35,210 nt of DNA, from contig JBMOPO010000055.1 in assembly GCA_049325095.1 (NCBI GenBank), positions 1 to 35,210 on the forward strand. The letters run 5' to 3'. Position numbers and translations under genes: made by a program. Under the pieces are notes generated by a model. That model worked only from the letters and a program-made list of their open reading frames with translations, did no database searches and was not told the origin of the DNA. This DNA comes from JAGPUQ01 sp049325095. GTDB lineage: Bacteria; Pseudomonadota; Gammaproteobacteria; Pseudomonadales; Porticoccaceae. Numbering within the stretch: the first letter of the stretch is position 1; each line of letters opens with the position of its first letter. This document shows, piece by piece, positions 24,666-31,630 of this stretch.

Positions 24666-25510
24666 TCACCGGCATGCCGCGCATCGCCATCGCCGCGCAG
24701 AACTTCGCCGCGCTGGTCGGCCTGTTCCGCGACCGGTTGCACATGCCGGTGCTAGATCTGTCCGAGCAGAGCCGCAGGGAATACGGCGCCGCCCTGGCCA
24801 TGTGCGTTCCGCCGGGGGGCAGCAACATCGAGCTGATGAGCCCGGTCGATCCCGACACCCCGCTGTGCCGGAGCCTGCAAGGCTTCATCGACCGCCGCGG
24901 CGAGGGCCTGTTCGCACTGATGCTGGAAGCGCCGGTGCCCGATGAGGAGGCCGAACTGCTGGCCGGGCGCGGGCTGCGCATCATGCCGCTGATGCCCGGC
25001 GCCTTCGGCCGCGACATCCACCCCGCCTCCACCCACGGGGTGTTGATCCGGGTCTACCCGGTGAACTCGTTCCAGGGTCGCCACCGCGGCGAACCCGACC
25101 GGCGCGCCCCGCCGCTGTCCGGCATCGTCCGGGTGATCGTGGCCGTGGCCGACATCGAGCGGGCCGCGGCGGTCTACGGCGGGGGGCTGGGCCTGCCGAT
25201 CGAGCCGATCGTCACCGACCCGGAGCGCGGCGTGGCGGTCGCCCTGTGCCGACCGCCGGCCGGGGGCACCATCGAGCTGGTCGCGGTGCAGGATCCGTCC
25301 CGCCCCTTCGCCGCCGCCATCGCCCGGCACCTGGATACGGAGCGCGAGGGCATGTACGCCCTGGTGTTGCAATCCCCGGACCTCCGCGCCACGGCGGCCG
25401 CCCTGGCCGGCCACGGCCTGCGCGCGGCGCCCGCCGCGGACGATCCCGGCGTGCTGGAGGTGCCCAGAGCCGAGGCCTTCGGCGCTTTGATCCGCATCGA
25501 GGCGGCCTGA
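24662..25510 (+). CDS. Two-domain VOC family protein with altered metal site
   Basis: A 282-aa protein of two methylmalonyl-CoA-epimerase-like VOC (glyoxalase/dioxygenase) halves. Half one has SNIELMSPVDPDTPL, then RGEGLFALML (79-88) and STHGVLIRVYP (124-133); half two has GTIELVAVQDPSRPF, REGMYALVL and FGALIRIEA. In the epimerase family the first strand His, the His after GEG and the Glu in the last strand bind metal. Here the first strand reads RIAIA or RVIVA, the His position is hydrophobic, and the last Glu is Arg (Arg130, and again at the end). Both halves share the change, so canonical catalysis is doubtful. It may bind a small molecule or CoA ester instead. It overlaps the LLM gene by ATGA. 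Confidence 0.82.
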   Translation: MITGMPRIAIAAQNFAALVGLFRDRLHMPVLDLSEQSRREYGAALAMCVPPGGSNIELMSPVDPDTPLCRSLQGFIDRRGEGLFALMLEAPVPDEEAELLAGRGLRIMPLMPGAFGRDIHPASTHGVLIRVYPVNSFQGRHRGEPDRRAPPLSGIVRVIVAVADIERAAAVYGGGLGLPIEPIVTDPERGVAVALCRPPAGGTIELVAVQDPSRPFAAAIARHLDTEREGMYALVLQSPDLRATAAALAGHGLRAAPAADDPGVLEVPRAEAFGALIRIEAA

Positions 25511-25547
25511 ACCGGCCGGCGCGATCCGCCCGCTCCCGGCGCATCGC

Positions 25548-25576
25548 TTGGAGCGGATTGCGGGGTAGGGGATACT
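25548..25576 (+). promoter_or_regulatory. Promoter of the Rieske gene
   Basis: TTGGAG (25548-25553) and GATACT (25571-25576) are 17 bp apart, 33 bp before the GTG start. The match is partial (3/6 and 4/6). Confidence 0.45.
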
Positions 25577-25609
25577 GGCCGCCACCGCACCCAACTCCGG
25601 AGGCCCCAG

Positions 25610-25960
25610 GTGGCGCTCGAAACCGTTGCCAAACTCGACGAAATGCCGGTCGGAAGCCGCAAGGTCGTCCAGGCGGGAAACACCAAGATCCTGCTGTTCC
25701 ACCTGGAGACGGGCTTCTACGCCACCCAGGCCTATTGCCCCCACCTGTTCGCCCCGCTGAAAAACGGCAAGCTGCTCGAAGGCGGCATCCTGCAATGCCC
25801 CTTCCATCGCGCCCAGTTCGACATTGCCACCGGGGAGGTGATTCGCTGGGCCAACTTTCCGCCGGGCATTCAGGCGCTCAATGTGCTGCGCGCGGAAAAA
25901 TGCCTCACCACCTACCCGGTGGTCGTCGCGGGCGATCGCATCCAGATCGACATTCGCTAG
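25610..25960 (+). CDS. Small Rieske [2Fe-2S] ferredoxin
   Basis: A 116-aa single-domain Rieske protein. The cluster ligands are Cys43 and His45 in YCPHLFAPL, and Cys63 and His66 in QCPFHRAQFD, followed by the usual GEVIRW. Stand-alone Rieske ferredoxins pass electrons to a ring-hydroxylating or other terminal oxygenase, or serve as its subunit; no oxygenase large subunit is in the window. The GTG start at 25610 is set by GGAGG 6 nt upstream and by the length of the family. It lies 99 bp after the VOC gene and 73 bp before the SDR, all on the same strand, suggesting one transcription unit with its own internal promoter. Confidence 0.9.
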   Translation: MALETVAKLDEMPVGSRKVVQAGNTKILLFHLETGFYATQAYCPHLFAPLKNGKLLEGGILQCPFHRAQFDIATGEVIRWANFPPGIQALNVLRAEKCLTTYPVVVAGDRIQIDIR

Positions 25961-26033
25961 CGGGCTGCCGGCGCAGCCGCTCCCGCCGGCCATTCCGGTC
26001 TTGGATTCGCAACCCATAAGGAGAGCCCATGCC

Positions 26034-26783
26034 ATGACAGCGGCATCGAAAATAGCACTGGTCACCGGCGGCGCCCGCGGCATCGGCGCCGCCATCTGCC
26101 GGGTCCTGGCCGACAGGGGATTCCGGGTCGTGGTCAGCGACCTCAACGCCGAGGGGGCGCAGGCGCTGGCCCGGGAGATCGGCGGCTACGGCATCGGCAT
26201 GGACGTCACCCGGCCCGCTTCGGTGAGTTCGGCGGTCGCCGAAATCCAGCAGGAGGTGGGCGCACCCTGGCTCCTGGTGAACAACGCCGGCTGGGACAAC
26301 CTGATGCCCTTCCTCGATACCGACGAGGCCTTTCAGGAAAAGGTCATCGCCATCAACTACGCCGGCCCGGTGCGCGTCTGCCGCGCGGTACTGCCCGGCA
26401 TGATCACCCTGGGCAGCGGCCGGATCGTCAACATCGCCTCGGACGCCGGCCGCATCGGGTCGGCGCTGGAGGCCATCTATTCCGGCGCCAAGGGCGGCCT
26501 GATCGCCTTCACCAAGACCCTGGCGCGCGAATTCGCCCGCCACCGGATCACCGCCAACAGCGTCTGTCCGGGAATCACCGACACGCCGCTGATCGGCGAG
26601 ATCACCGCGACCAACCCGATCGCCGCCAAAGGCATCGCCAGCATCCAGAAGTCGGTGCCGCTGGGGCGGATGGGCACCCCCGAGGACATCGCCAACGCGG
26701 TGGCCTTCTTCGCGGCCGAGGAGGCGGCCTACGTCACCGGGCAGACGCTCTCGGTGAGCGGCGGAATCACCATGGCGGGGTAG
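26034..26783 (+). CDS. SDR family dehydrogenase, BadH-like (2-hydroxycyclohexanecarboxyl-CoA dehydrogenase type)
   Basis: A 249-aa classical SDR. The cofactor motif is TGGARGIG (11-18), NNAGWD (83-88) and IVNIASDAGRIGS carry the structural and catalytic Ser136, Tyr149 and Lys153 form the YSGAK active site, and VCPGITDTPLI and GQTLSVSGGITMAG end the fold. NNAGWD, ASDA-R-GS, CPG-TDT and the SVSGG-TM-G end are features I associate with BadH of the cyclohexanecarboxylate-CoA pathway; other 3-hydroxyacyl-CoA or 3-oxoacyl reductases remain possible. AAGGAG stands 10 nt before the ATG. A mini-ORF (ATG CCA TGA) overlaps the start. It ends the plus-strand cluster that begins at gloC. Confidence 0.88.
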   Translation: MTAASKIALVTGGARGIGAAICRVLADRGFRVVVSDLNAEGAQALAREIGGYGIGMDVTRPASVSSAVAEIQQEVGAPWLLVNNAGWDNLMPFLDTDEAFQEKVIAINYAGPVRVCRAVLPGMITLGSGRIVNIASDAGRIGSALEAIYSGAKGGLIAFTKTLAREFARHRITANSVCPGITDTPLIGEITATNPIAAKGIASIQKSVPLGRMGTPEDIANAVAFFAAEEAAYVTGQTLSVSGGITMAG

Positions 26784-26847
26784 CGGGCGCTGCGCGGCTC
26801 GCGCGGCGCTCCTCCAGGGGCCACCGGCGAAGGGATGGCGACCGCGC

Positions 26848-27759
26848 CTACCCCGCCCGCTCTGCGCCCAGGGCGGCGAGCGCGGCGGCCAGGCCCGCCC
26901 TCCAGTCGTTTTCCAGCGGGCCCAACAGGGACTCCAGCCGGCCGCAGTCGAGGCGCGCATCGGCCGGGCGCGGCGCCGCCGCGGGATACTCGGCGGTGGT
27001 GATGGGCCGTACCTCGGGCATGCGCTCCAGCAGGCCGCACTGCCGGGCGGCGGCGAAGATCGCGCGCGCGAACCCGCACCAGGTCACCGCCGGCGCGCCG
27101 CCGAAATGGTAGATCCCGCCGGGCAGCGGGGCGCCGGCCGCCAGCCGGGCCAGCAGCCGCACCAGCACCGCGGCGATGGCCGGGGCCGGGGTGGGCCCGC
27201 CCCACTGATCGTCGACCACTGCCAGCACCTCGCGCTCGGCACCCAGCCGCAGCATGGTGCGGAAAAAATTGTGGCCGAACTCGCTGAACACCCAGCCGGT
27301 GCGCAGCACGATGGCGTCCGGCGCCGCCAGGGCCGCCAGCTCGCCGGCGCGCTTGGTGCGCCCGTACACGCCCAGCGGATTGGGGGTGTCGCCCTCGACA
27401 TAAGGCGCGCCCTTGGTGCCGTCGAACACATAGTCGGTGGAGATCTGCACCAGCCGGATGCCCCGCTCCCGACAGGCCGCGGCCAGCACCCGGGGGCCCA
27501 GCGCGTTGACCCGCCCGGCCAGTTCCGGCTCGGCCTCGGCGCGATCCACGGCGGTGTAGGCGGCGGCATTGATGATCGCGGCCACCGGCTCGGCGTCGAG
27601 CCGGCGCGCCAGGGCCGCGGCATCGCAGATGTCGAGGGCCGCGCGCGGCGCCGGCAGCCAGCGCAGTCCGGCGTCCCGCGCCCGGGCTTCCAGTGCGCAC
27701 AGCGCCTGGCCGAGCTGGCCGCCGGCACCGGTGATCAACACCCCGAGCGGCGCGCTCAT
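26848..27759 (-). CDS. rfbD: dTDP-4-dehydrorhamnose reductase
   Basis: Last enzyme of dTDP-L-rhamnose synthesis, reducing dTDP-4-keto-L-rhamnose with NAD(P)H. The 303-aa product is an extended SDR: VLITGAGGQLGQAL near the start, AAIINAAAYTAVDRAEAEPE, VQISTDYVFDGTKGAPYVEG, and GVYGRTKRAGE with the Tyr-x3-Lys pair. VLRTGWVFSEFGHNFFRTM and WGGPTPAPAIA follow. The length is typical of RmlD. It is the last gene of the rml group, and its ATG overlaps the rfbC stop (ATGA). The product feeds glycosyltransferases upstream in the operon. The last 30 codons are Ala-rich. It converges with the BadH-like SDR 64 bp away. Confidence 0.95.
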   Translation of the reverse strand: MSAPLGVLITGAGGQLGQALCALEARARDAGLRWLPAPRAALDICDAAALARRLDAEPVAAIINAAAYTAVDRAEAEPELAGRVNALGPRVLAAACRERGIRLVQISTDYVFDGTKGAPYVEGDTPNPLGVYGRTKRAGELAALAAPDAIVLRTGWVFSEFGHNFFRTMLRLGAEREVLAVVDDQWGGPTPAPAIAAVLVRLLARLAAGAPLPGGIYHFGGAPAVTWCGFARAIFAAARQCGLLERMPEVRPITTAEYPAAAPRPADARLDCGRLESLLGPLENDWRAGLAAALAALGAERAG

Positions 27760-28298
27760 CGGCGAGAAAGCAGGCCGTCAAGGTCCGGATGGGCGCGGTC
27801 CCGGGCCGACACCAGGGGCTCGGCCAGCGGCCAGGGGATGGCCAGCCGCGGGCAGTCCCAGGCCAGCCCGCCCTCGTCCTCGGGCCGGTAGTAGTCGGTG
27901 CACTTGTAGGTCAGGTCGGCCGCGTCGCTGAGCACGCAGAAGCCGTGGGCGTAGCCCGGCGGAATCCACAACTGCCAATGATTGGCGTCGCTCAGTTCGA
28001 CGCCCACGTGGCGGCCGCAGGTCGGGGAGGCCGGGTCGATGTCCACCGCCACGTCGAACACCCGGCCGCGGACCACGCTGACCAGCTTGCCCTGCGGCCG
28101 GGTGCGCTGGAAATGGAGCCCGCGCAGCACCCCGCGCCGGGACCGGGAATGGTTGTCCTGCACGAAGGGCAGGTCGATGCCGGCCTCGGCCCGGTAGCGC
28201 TCGGCGCTGAAGGTCTCCAGAAAGAACCCGCGCGCGTCGCCGAACACCCGCGGGCGGATCAGCAGCACCCCGGGCAGCTCGGTGGCGATCACCTCCAC
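27756..28298 (-). CDS. rfbC: dTDP-4-dehydrorhamnose 3,5-epimerase
   Basis: Epimerises C3 and C5 of dTDP-4-keto-6-deoxyglucose. The 180-aa cupin-like protein shows VFGDARGFFLETFSAERYR, FVQDNHSRSRRGVLRGLHFQ with the catalytic His, GKLVSVVRGRVFDVAVDID and WIPPGYAHGFCVLSD, then TDYY. The start is a GTG at 28298: it aligns with the usual M-x-V-I-x-T-E-L-P opening (here VEVIATELP) and has GAGGAG upstream. A second GTG at 28292 forms a GTGA overlap with the rfbA stop and is the alternative start. Its stop overlaps rfbD. Length is close to the family norm of about 180-185. Confidence 0.94.
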   Translation of the reverse strand: MEVIATELPGVLLIRPRVFGDARGFFLETFSAERYRAEAGIDLPFVQDNHSRSRRGVLRGLHFQRTRPQGKLVSVVRGRVFDVAVDIDPASPTCGRHVGVELSDANHWQLWIPPGYAHGFCVLSDAADLTYKCTDYYRPEDEGGLAWDCPRLAIPWPLAEPLVSARDRAHPDLDGLLSRR

Positions 28299-29182
28299 CC
28301 GTTGCGCTCCTCTTCCACCAGGCGCAACAGGTACTGGCCGTAGCCGGTGTGCGCCAGCGCCTGGCCCTCGGCCTGCAACTGCTCGCGGCTCAGCCAGCGG
28401 TTGCGGTAGCCGATCTCCTCCAGGCAGGCGATCTTGAGGCCCTGGCGGTGCTCGACGGCCTGCACGAACATGCCCGCCTCCAGCAGGCTCTCGTGGGTCC
28501 CGGTATCCAGCCAGGCGAAGCCGCGGCCGAGCAGTTCGACGTGGAGGTCGCCGCGCGCCAGATAGGCGCGGTTCACATCGGTGATTTCCAGCTCGCCGCG
28601 CGCCGAGGGACGGATGTCGCGGGCCACGGAGAGCACGTCGTTGTCGTAGAAATACAGCCCCGGCACCGCGTACTGGGAACGGGGTTGCGCGGGCTTCTCC
28701 TCGATGCTCACCACCCGGCGCTCGGCGTCGAATTCGACCACTCCGAAGCGCTCCGGATTGGTCACGTGGTAACCGAAGATGGTGGCCCCGCGCTCGCGGG
28801 CCACCGCCAGCCGCAGGGTGTCGGAGAAATGGTGGCCGTAGAAGATGTTGTCCCCGAGCACCAGACAGACATTGTCGCCGCCGATGAATTCGGCGCCGAT
28901 CAGAAACGCCTGGGCCAGTCCCTCGGGCCGGGGCTGCGCGGCGTACTGCACGCGAATTCCGAAGCGGCCGCCGTCGCCCAGCATGCGCCGGAAACCGGGC
29001 AGATCCGCGGGCGTCGAGATCACCAGGATGTCGCGGATCCCGGCCAGCATCAGCACCGACAGCGGGTAGTAGATCATCGGCTTGTCGTAGATCGGCAGCA
29101 TCTGCTTGGACACGCCGAGGGTGATGGGATGCAGCCGGGTGCCGTTGCCGCCGGCCAGCACGATACCCTTGAACGCCGTCAT
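28289..29182 (-). CDS. rfbA: Glucose-1-phosphate thymidylyltransferase
   Basis: First enzyme of the rhamnose route, making dTDP-glucose from glucose 1-phosphate and dTTP; usually inhibited by dTDP-rhamnose. The 297-aa product has the nucleotide-binding start GIVLAGGNGTRLHPITLGVS (6-25), KQMLPIYDKPMIYYPLS, YAAQPRPEGLAQAFLIGAEF, and CLVLGDNIFYG. GYHVTNPERFGVVEFD, SIEEKP and LGRGFAWLDTGTHESL are all family standard. It overlaps rfbC. Upstream is the 295-bp repeat region that separates it from rfbB; its own ribosome site (GGGG) is modest, so expression may depend on read-through from rfbB or an unseen promoter. Confidence 0.95.
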   Translation of the reverse strand: MTAFKGIVLAGGNGTRLHPITLGVSKQMLPIYDKPMIYYPLSVLMLAGIRDILVISTPADLPGFRRMLGDGGRFGIRVQYAAQPRPEGLAQAFLIGAEFIGGDNVCLVLGDNIFYGHHFSDTLRLAVARERGATIFGYHVTNPERFGVVEFDAERRVVSIEEKPAQPRSQYAVPGLYFYDNDVLSVARDIRPSARGELEITDVNRAYLARGDLHVELLGRGFAWLDTGTHESLLEAGMFVQAVEHRQGLKIACLEEIGYRNRWLSREQLQAEGQALAHTGYGQYLLRLVEEERNGWR

Positions 29183-29241
29183 CGATTGCCCCTGGTAGTT
29201 GTCGGTTCCCGACCGGCCGCGGTCCGGCCCGGAGTTTCTTT

Positions 29242-29327
29242 AGCAATGCATGTCCCGTGCATTTCTTCTATCGCAAGTCCGGTACAGGCCCGGACTTGCT
29301 CCCGCTTGAAAAATTCACCAGTGCTCA
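29242..29327. repeat. Repeat unit A in the rml operon
   Basis: An 86-bp unit with an internal perfect hairpin, GCAAGTCCGG and CCGGACTTGC (29273-29299, 7-nt loop). It ends in a 20-bp stretch (29308-29327) identical to that ending unit B (29461-29480). The start (AATGC-GTCC-GTGCATTTCTTCT) matches unit B at an offset of 96 bp with a few substitutions. Confidence 0.8.
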
Positions 29328-29337
29328 AAGTTTGTGA

Positions 29338-29480
29338 AGAAATGCGCGTCCTGTGCATTTCTTCTGTCGCAAGTCCGGTGCACGCCCGGACTTGCTCGCG
29401 CGGATCGAGCACTTGCGTGCTCGATCCGCGACCGGCCATCCCTGGCCGGGGTGAGCGCTGGAAAAATTCACCAGTGCTCA
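29338..29480. repeat. Repeat unit B in the rml operon, with an extra palindromic insert
   Basis: It resembles unit A, including hairpin GCAAGTCCGG/CCGGACTTGC (29369-29395), but has about 60 bp more. The extra part includes a perfect 14-bp stem (29399-29412 with 29417-29430, TTGC loop) and a 7-bp stem CCGGCCA/TGGCCGG (29432-29449). The last three bases (29478-29480) are the rfbB stop codon on the minus strand. No gene was recognised in the region; a long minus-strand frame through it repeats the peptide STGEFF and is unlikely to be real. Confidence 0.8.
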
Positions 29481-30581
29481 CGCCTCCCGCCCCCCGGTCC
29501 CGGATCCGCCGCCCAGCCGCTCCAGGCGATAGGCGCCGGACAGCACCCGCTGCCACCAGTCGCGGTGCTCCAGATACCAGACCAGGGTCTTGCGCAGACC
29601 GCTCGTGAAATCCTCCCGCGGCCGCCAGCCCAGTTCGCGGCGGATGCGCCCCGCATCGATGGCGTAGCGGCGGTCGTGGCCGGGGCGGTCGCGCACGAAT
29701 TGGATCAGGTCGCGATAGTCCGCCACCCCGGCAGGTCGGTCCGGCACCAGTTCCCCGAGCAGTGCGCAGAGTTTTTCGACCACCTCCAGGTTGGTCAGTT
29801 CGCCGCCTCCGCCGATGGTGTAGGTGGCGCCGACCTGCCCGCGGGTCAACACCAGATGCAGCGCGCGGACGTGGTCCTCGACATAGAGCCAGTCGCGCAC
29901 CTGGGCGCCATCGCCATAGATCGGCAGCGGCCGGCCGGCGAGCGCATTGAGGATCAGGTGCGGGATCAGCTTCTCCGGAAACTGGCGCGGCCCGTAGTTG
30001 TTGGAGCAGTTGCTGAGCACTACGGGCAGCCCGTAGGTGCGCCCCCAGGCGCGCACCAGATGATCGCTGCCGGCCTTGCTCGCCGCATAGGGCGAACTGG
30101 GCGCATAGGGCGTGGCCTCGCAAAACGGCGGCGCGCCGGGCGCCAGGTCGCCGAACACCTCGTCGGTGGACACATGGTGGAAGCGAAACGCCGCGCGCGC
30201 CTGGGCATCCAGCCCGCTCCAGTATTCCCGGGCCGCCTCCAGCAGTTGGCAGGTGCCCAGCACATTGGTGGCGACGAACCCCGCGGGATCGTCGATGGAG
30301 CGGTCGACGTGACTTTCGGCGGCCAGATGCAGCACCGCATCCGGCCGGAATTCGGCAAAGATGGCGCGCAGCGCCGCCCGATCGCAGATGTCCGCCCGGT
30401 AGAACCGGTAGCGCGGGAGCGCCGCCACCTCGGCCAGGGAGTCGGGGTTGCCGGCATAGGTCAGCTTGTCGAGGTTGGCCACCTCGGCGCCGGTCTCGGC
30501 CAGCAGCCAGCGCACCAGCGCCGAGCCGATGAAGCCGGCGCCGCCGGTAACCAAGAGGCGTCGTGCCGTCGCGCCGGTCAT
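29478..30581 (-). CDS. rfbB: dTDP-glucose 4,6-dehydratase
   Basis: Converts dTDP-glucose to dTDP-4-keto-6-deoxyglucose with bound NAD. The 367-aa extended SDR has LLVTGGAGFIGSALVRWLL near the start, NLDKLTYAGN, LHLAAESHVDRSI, VSTDEVFGDL, YAASKAGSDHLVRAW with the Tyr-x3-Lys pair, and SNCSNNYGPRQFPEKLIP. DWLYVEDHVRAL, TIGGGGELTN and RRYAIDAGRIRRELGW follow. It is a little longer than many RmlB (about 355-361), and the tail after WQRVLSGAYR is a Gly-rich LGGGSGTGGREA ending at the repeat boundary, perhaps altered by the repeat. The start at 30581 overlaps the stop of the epimerase gene (ATGA). Confidence 0.95.
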   Translation of the reverse strand: MTGATARRLLVTGGAGFIGSALVRWLLAETGAEVANLDKLTYAGNPDSLAEVAALPRYRFYRADICDRAALRAIFAEFRPDAVLHLAAESHVDRSIDDPAGFVATNVLGTCQLLEAAREYWSGLDAQARAAFRFHHVSTDEVFGDLAPGAPPFCEATPYAPSSPYAASKAGSDHLVRAWGRTYGLPVVLSNCSNNYGPRQFPEKLIPHLILNALAGRPLPIYGDGAQVRDWLYVEDHVRALHLVLTRGQVGATYTIGGGGELTNLEVVEKLCALLGELVPDRPAGVADYRDLIQFVRDRPGHDRRYAIDAGRIRRELGWRPREDFTSGLRKTLVWYLEHRDWWQRVLSGAYRLERLGGGSGTGGREA

Positions 30582-31630
30582 GGATCCGCCCACTCCTGGG
30601 GACACAGCGCCCGCCAATCGGCCAGCGCGCGGGTCAGGGTATAACGAAAAGGATAGCCCTGGGCGAGCAGCCACGCCGGGGCGATGTCGTTGGCGGCGAT
30701 CAGCTTGCGGAGCCGCACCGGACTGAAGGGGTGCTCGATCCCCAGCGGCCGCGCCGCCAGATCGAGGAGCCGCCCGGCGGCCAGCACCGCCCCGCCGGGC
30801 AGCTCCGGAACCCATCGGCGCCGGCCGGCCACCACCTGGATCGCCTCGACATAATCGCCCAGCGTCGGCACCGGCGACAGGCTGGCATTGAACAGTGCGA
30901 CCGGTTCATCCGCCCGGGCGGGACGTTCCAGCGCCCACCACAGGGCGTCGCACAGCTCGCGCACATAGATGCCCGCCTTGCGCACCGCGCGATTGCCGAA
31001 ATAGCAGAACCAGCCGCCGAGCACCGCCCGCACCAGCCGCGTCACATTGCCCTCCTCGCCGGGGCCGAACACCACCCCGGGGCGGGCGATCACCAGCCGG
31101 CGGGACGGCTGCGCCGCCTGCCACAGGCGGTGGATGTATTCGGCGGCCAGCTTGGACCCGCCGTAGGGGGTCGCCGGTACCGGCAGCGAGGATTCGTCGC
31201 GGGTTTCCGGCCCCGCCCCATAGAGAGAGATGGAGCTGGTGAAGATCATCCGCCGGCACCCGGCGCGGGCCGCCCAGGCGCAGACCTGCTCGGCGCCGCG
31301 CAGGTTGGTGTCGTAATACTCCCGGGGTTGGTGCCCGGGCTCGCGGTGCACGGCGGCGAAGTTGGCCACCAGGGTCACCGGCTCGGGGGGCATCCAGTCG
31401 ATCGGCTCGCGTACGTCGGCGATCACCACCGACAGCGCCGGATGGTTGGTCAACTGCGCCCGCCGCCAGGGGTTGGCGATCTCCGTGACCGGCGTGCGAT
31501 CGATCAGATACACCTTGGCGAAATGGCCGTTGTCGACCAGAAACCGGGCGAAAAAACCGCCGATGAAGCCGGTGCCGCCAAACAGCACCGCGCAGCGCGA
31601 TGCCGGCCGTGATTGCGCCTCATCCCCCAT
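30578..31630 (-). CDS. NAD-dependent epimerase/dehydratase
   Basis: A 350-aa extended SDR of the sugar-nucleotide epimerase group. The NAD-binding motif is FGGTGFIGGFF (17-27). FTSSISLYGAGPETRD carries the catalytic Ser, and PYGGSKLAAE the Tyr-x3-Lys pair; ARPGVVFGPGEEGN follows. Which sugar nucleotide it acts on is unknown; it may supply a second sugar for the same glycan or modify a lipid-linked intermediate. Start 31630 is chosen for the GGGGAGG site; a GTG at 31660 would extend it by ten residues. It overlaps the upstream GT4-like gene by 11 bp and rfbB by 4 bp. Confidence 0.87.
   Translation of the reverse strand: MGDEAQSRPASRCAVLFGGTGFIGGFFARFLVDNGHFAKVYLIDRTPVTEIANPWRRAQLTNHPALSVVIADVREPIDWMPPEPVTLVANFAAVHREPGHQPREYYDTNLRGAEQVCAWAARAGCRRMIFTSSISLYGAGPETRDESSLPVPATPYGGSKLAAEYIHRLWQAAQPSRRLVIARPGVVFGPGEEGNVTRLVRAVLGGWFCYFGNRAVRKAGIYVRELCDALWWALERPARADEPVALFNASLSPVPTLGDYVEAIQVVAGRRRWVPELPGGAVLAAGRLLDLAARPLGIEHPFSPVRLRKLIAANDIAPAWLLAQGYPFRYTLTRALADWRALCPQEWADP

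Noticed and set aside
29242..29480. CRISPR array
   Set aside because: Only two imperfect units with internal hairpins and no regular unique spacers; no cas genes.
29179..30123. A minus-strand frame through the repeats giving repeated STGEFF...EQVRACTGLA peptides
   Set aside because: The peptide repeat only reflects the DNA repeat; the upstream part is a shifted frame of rfbB.
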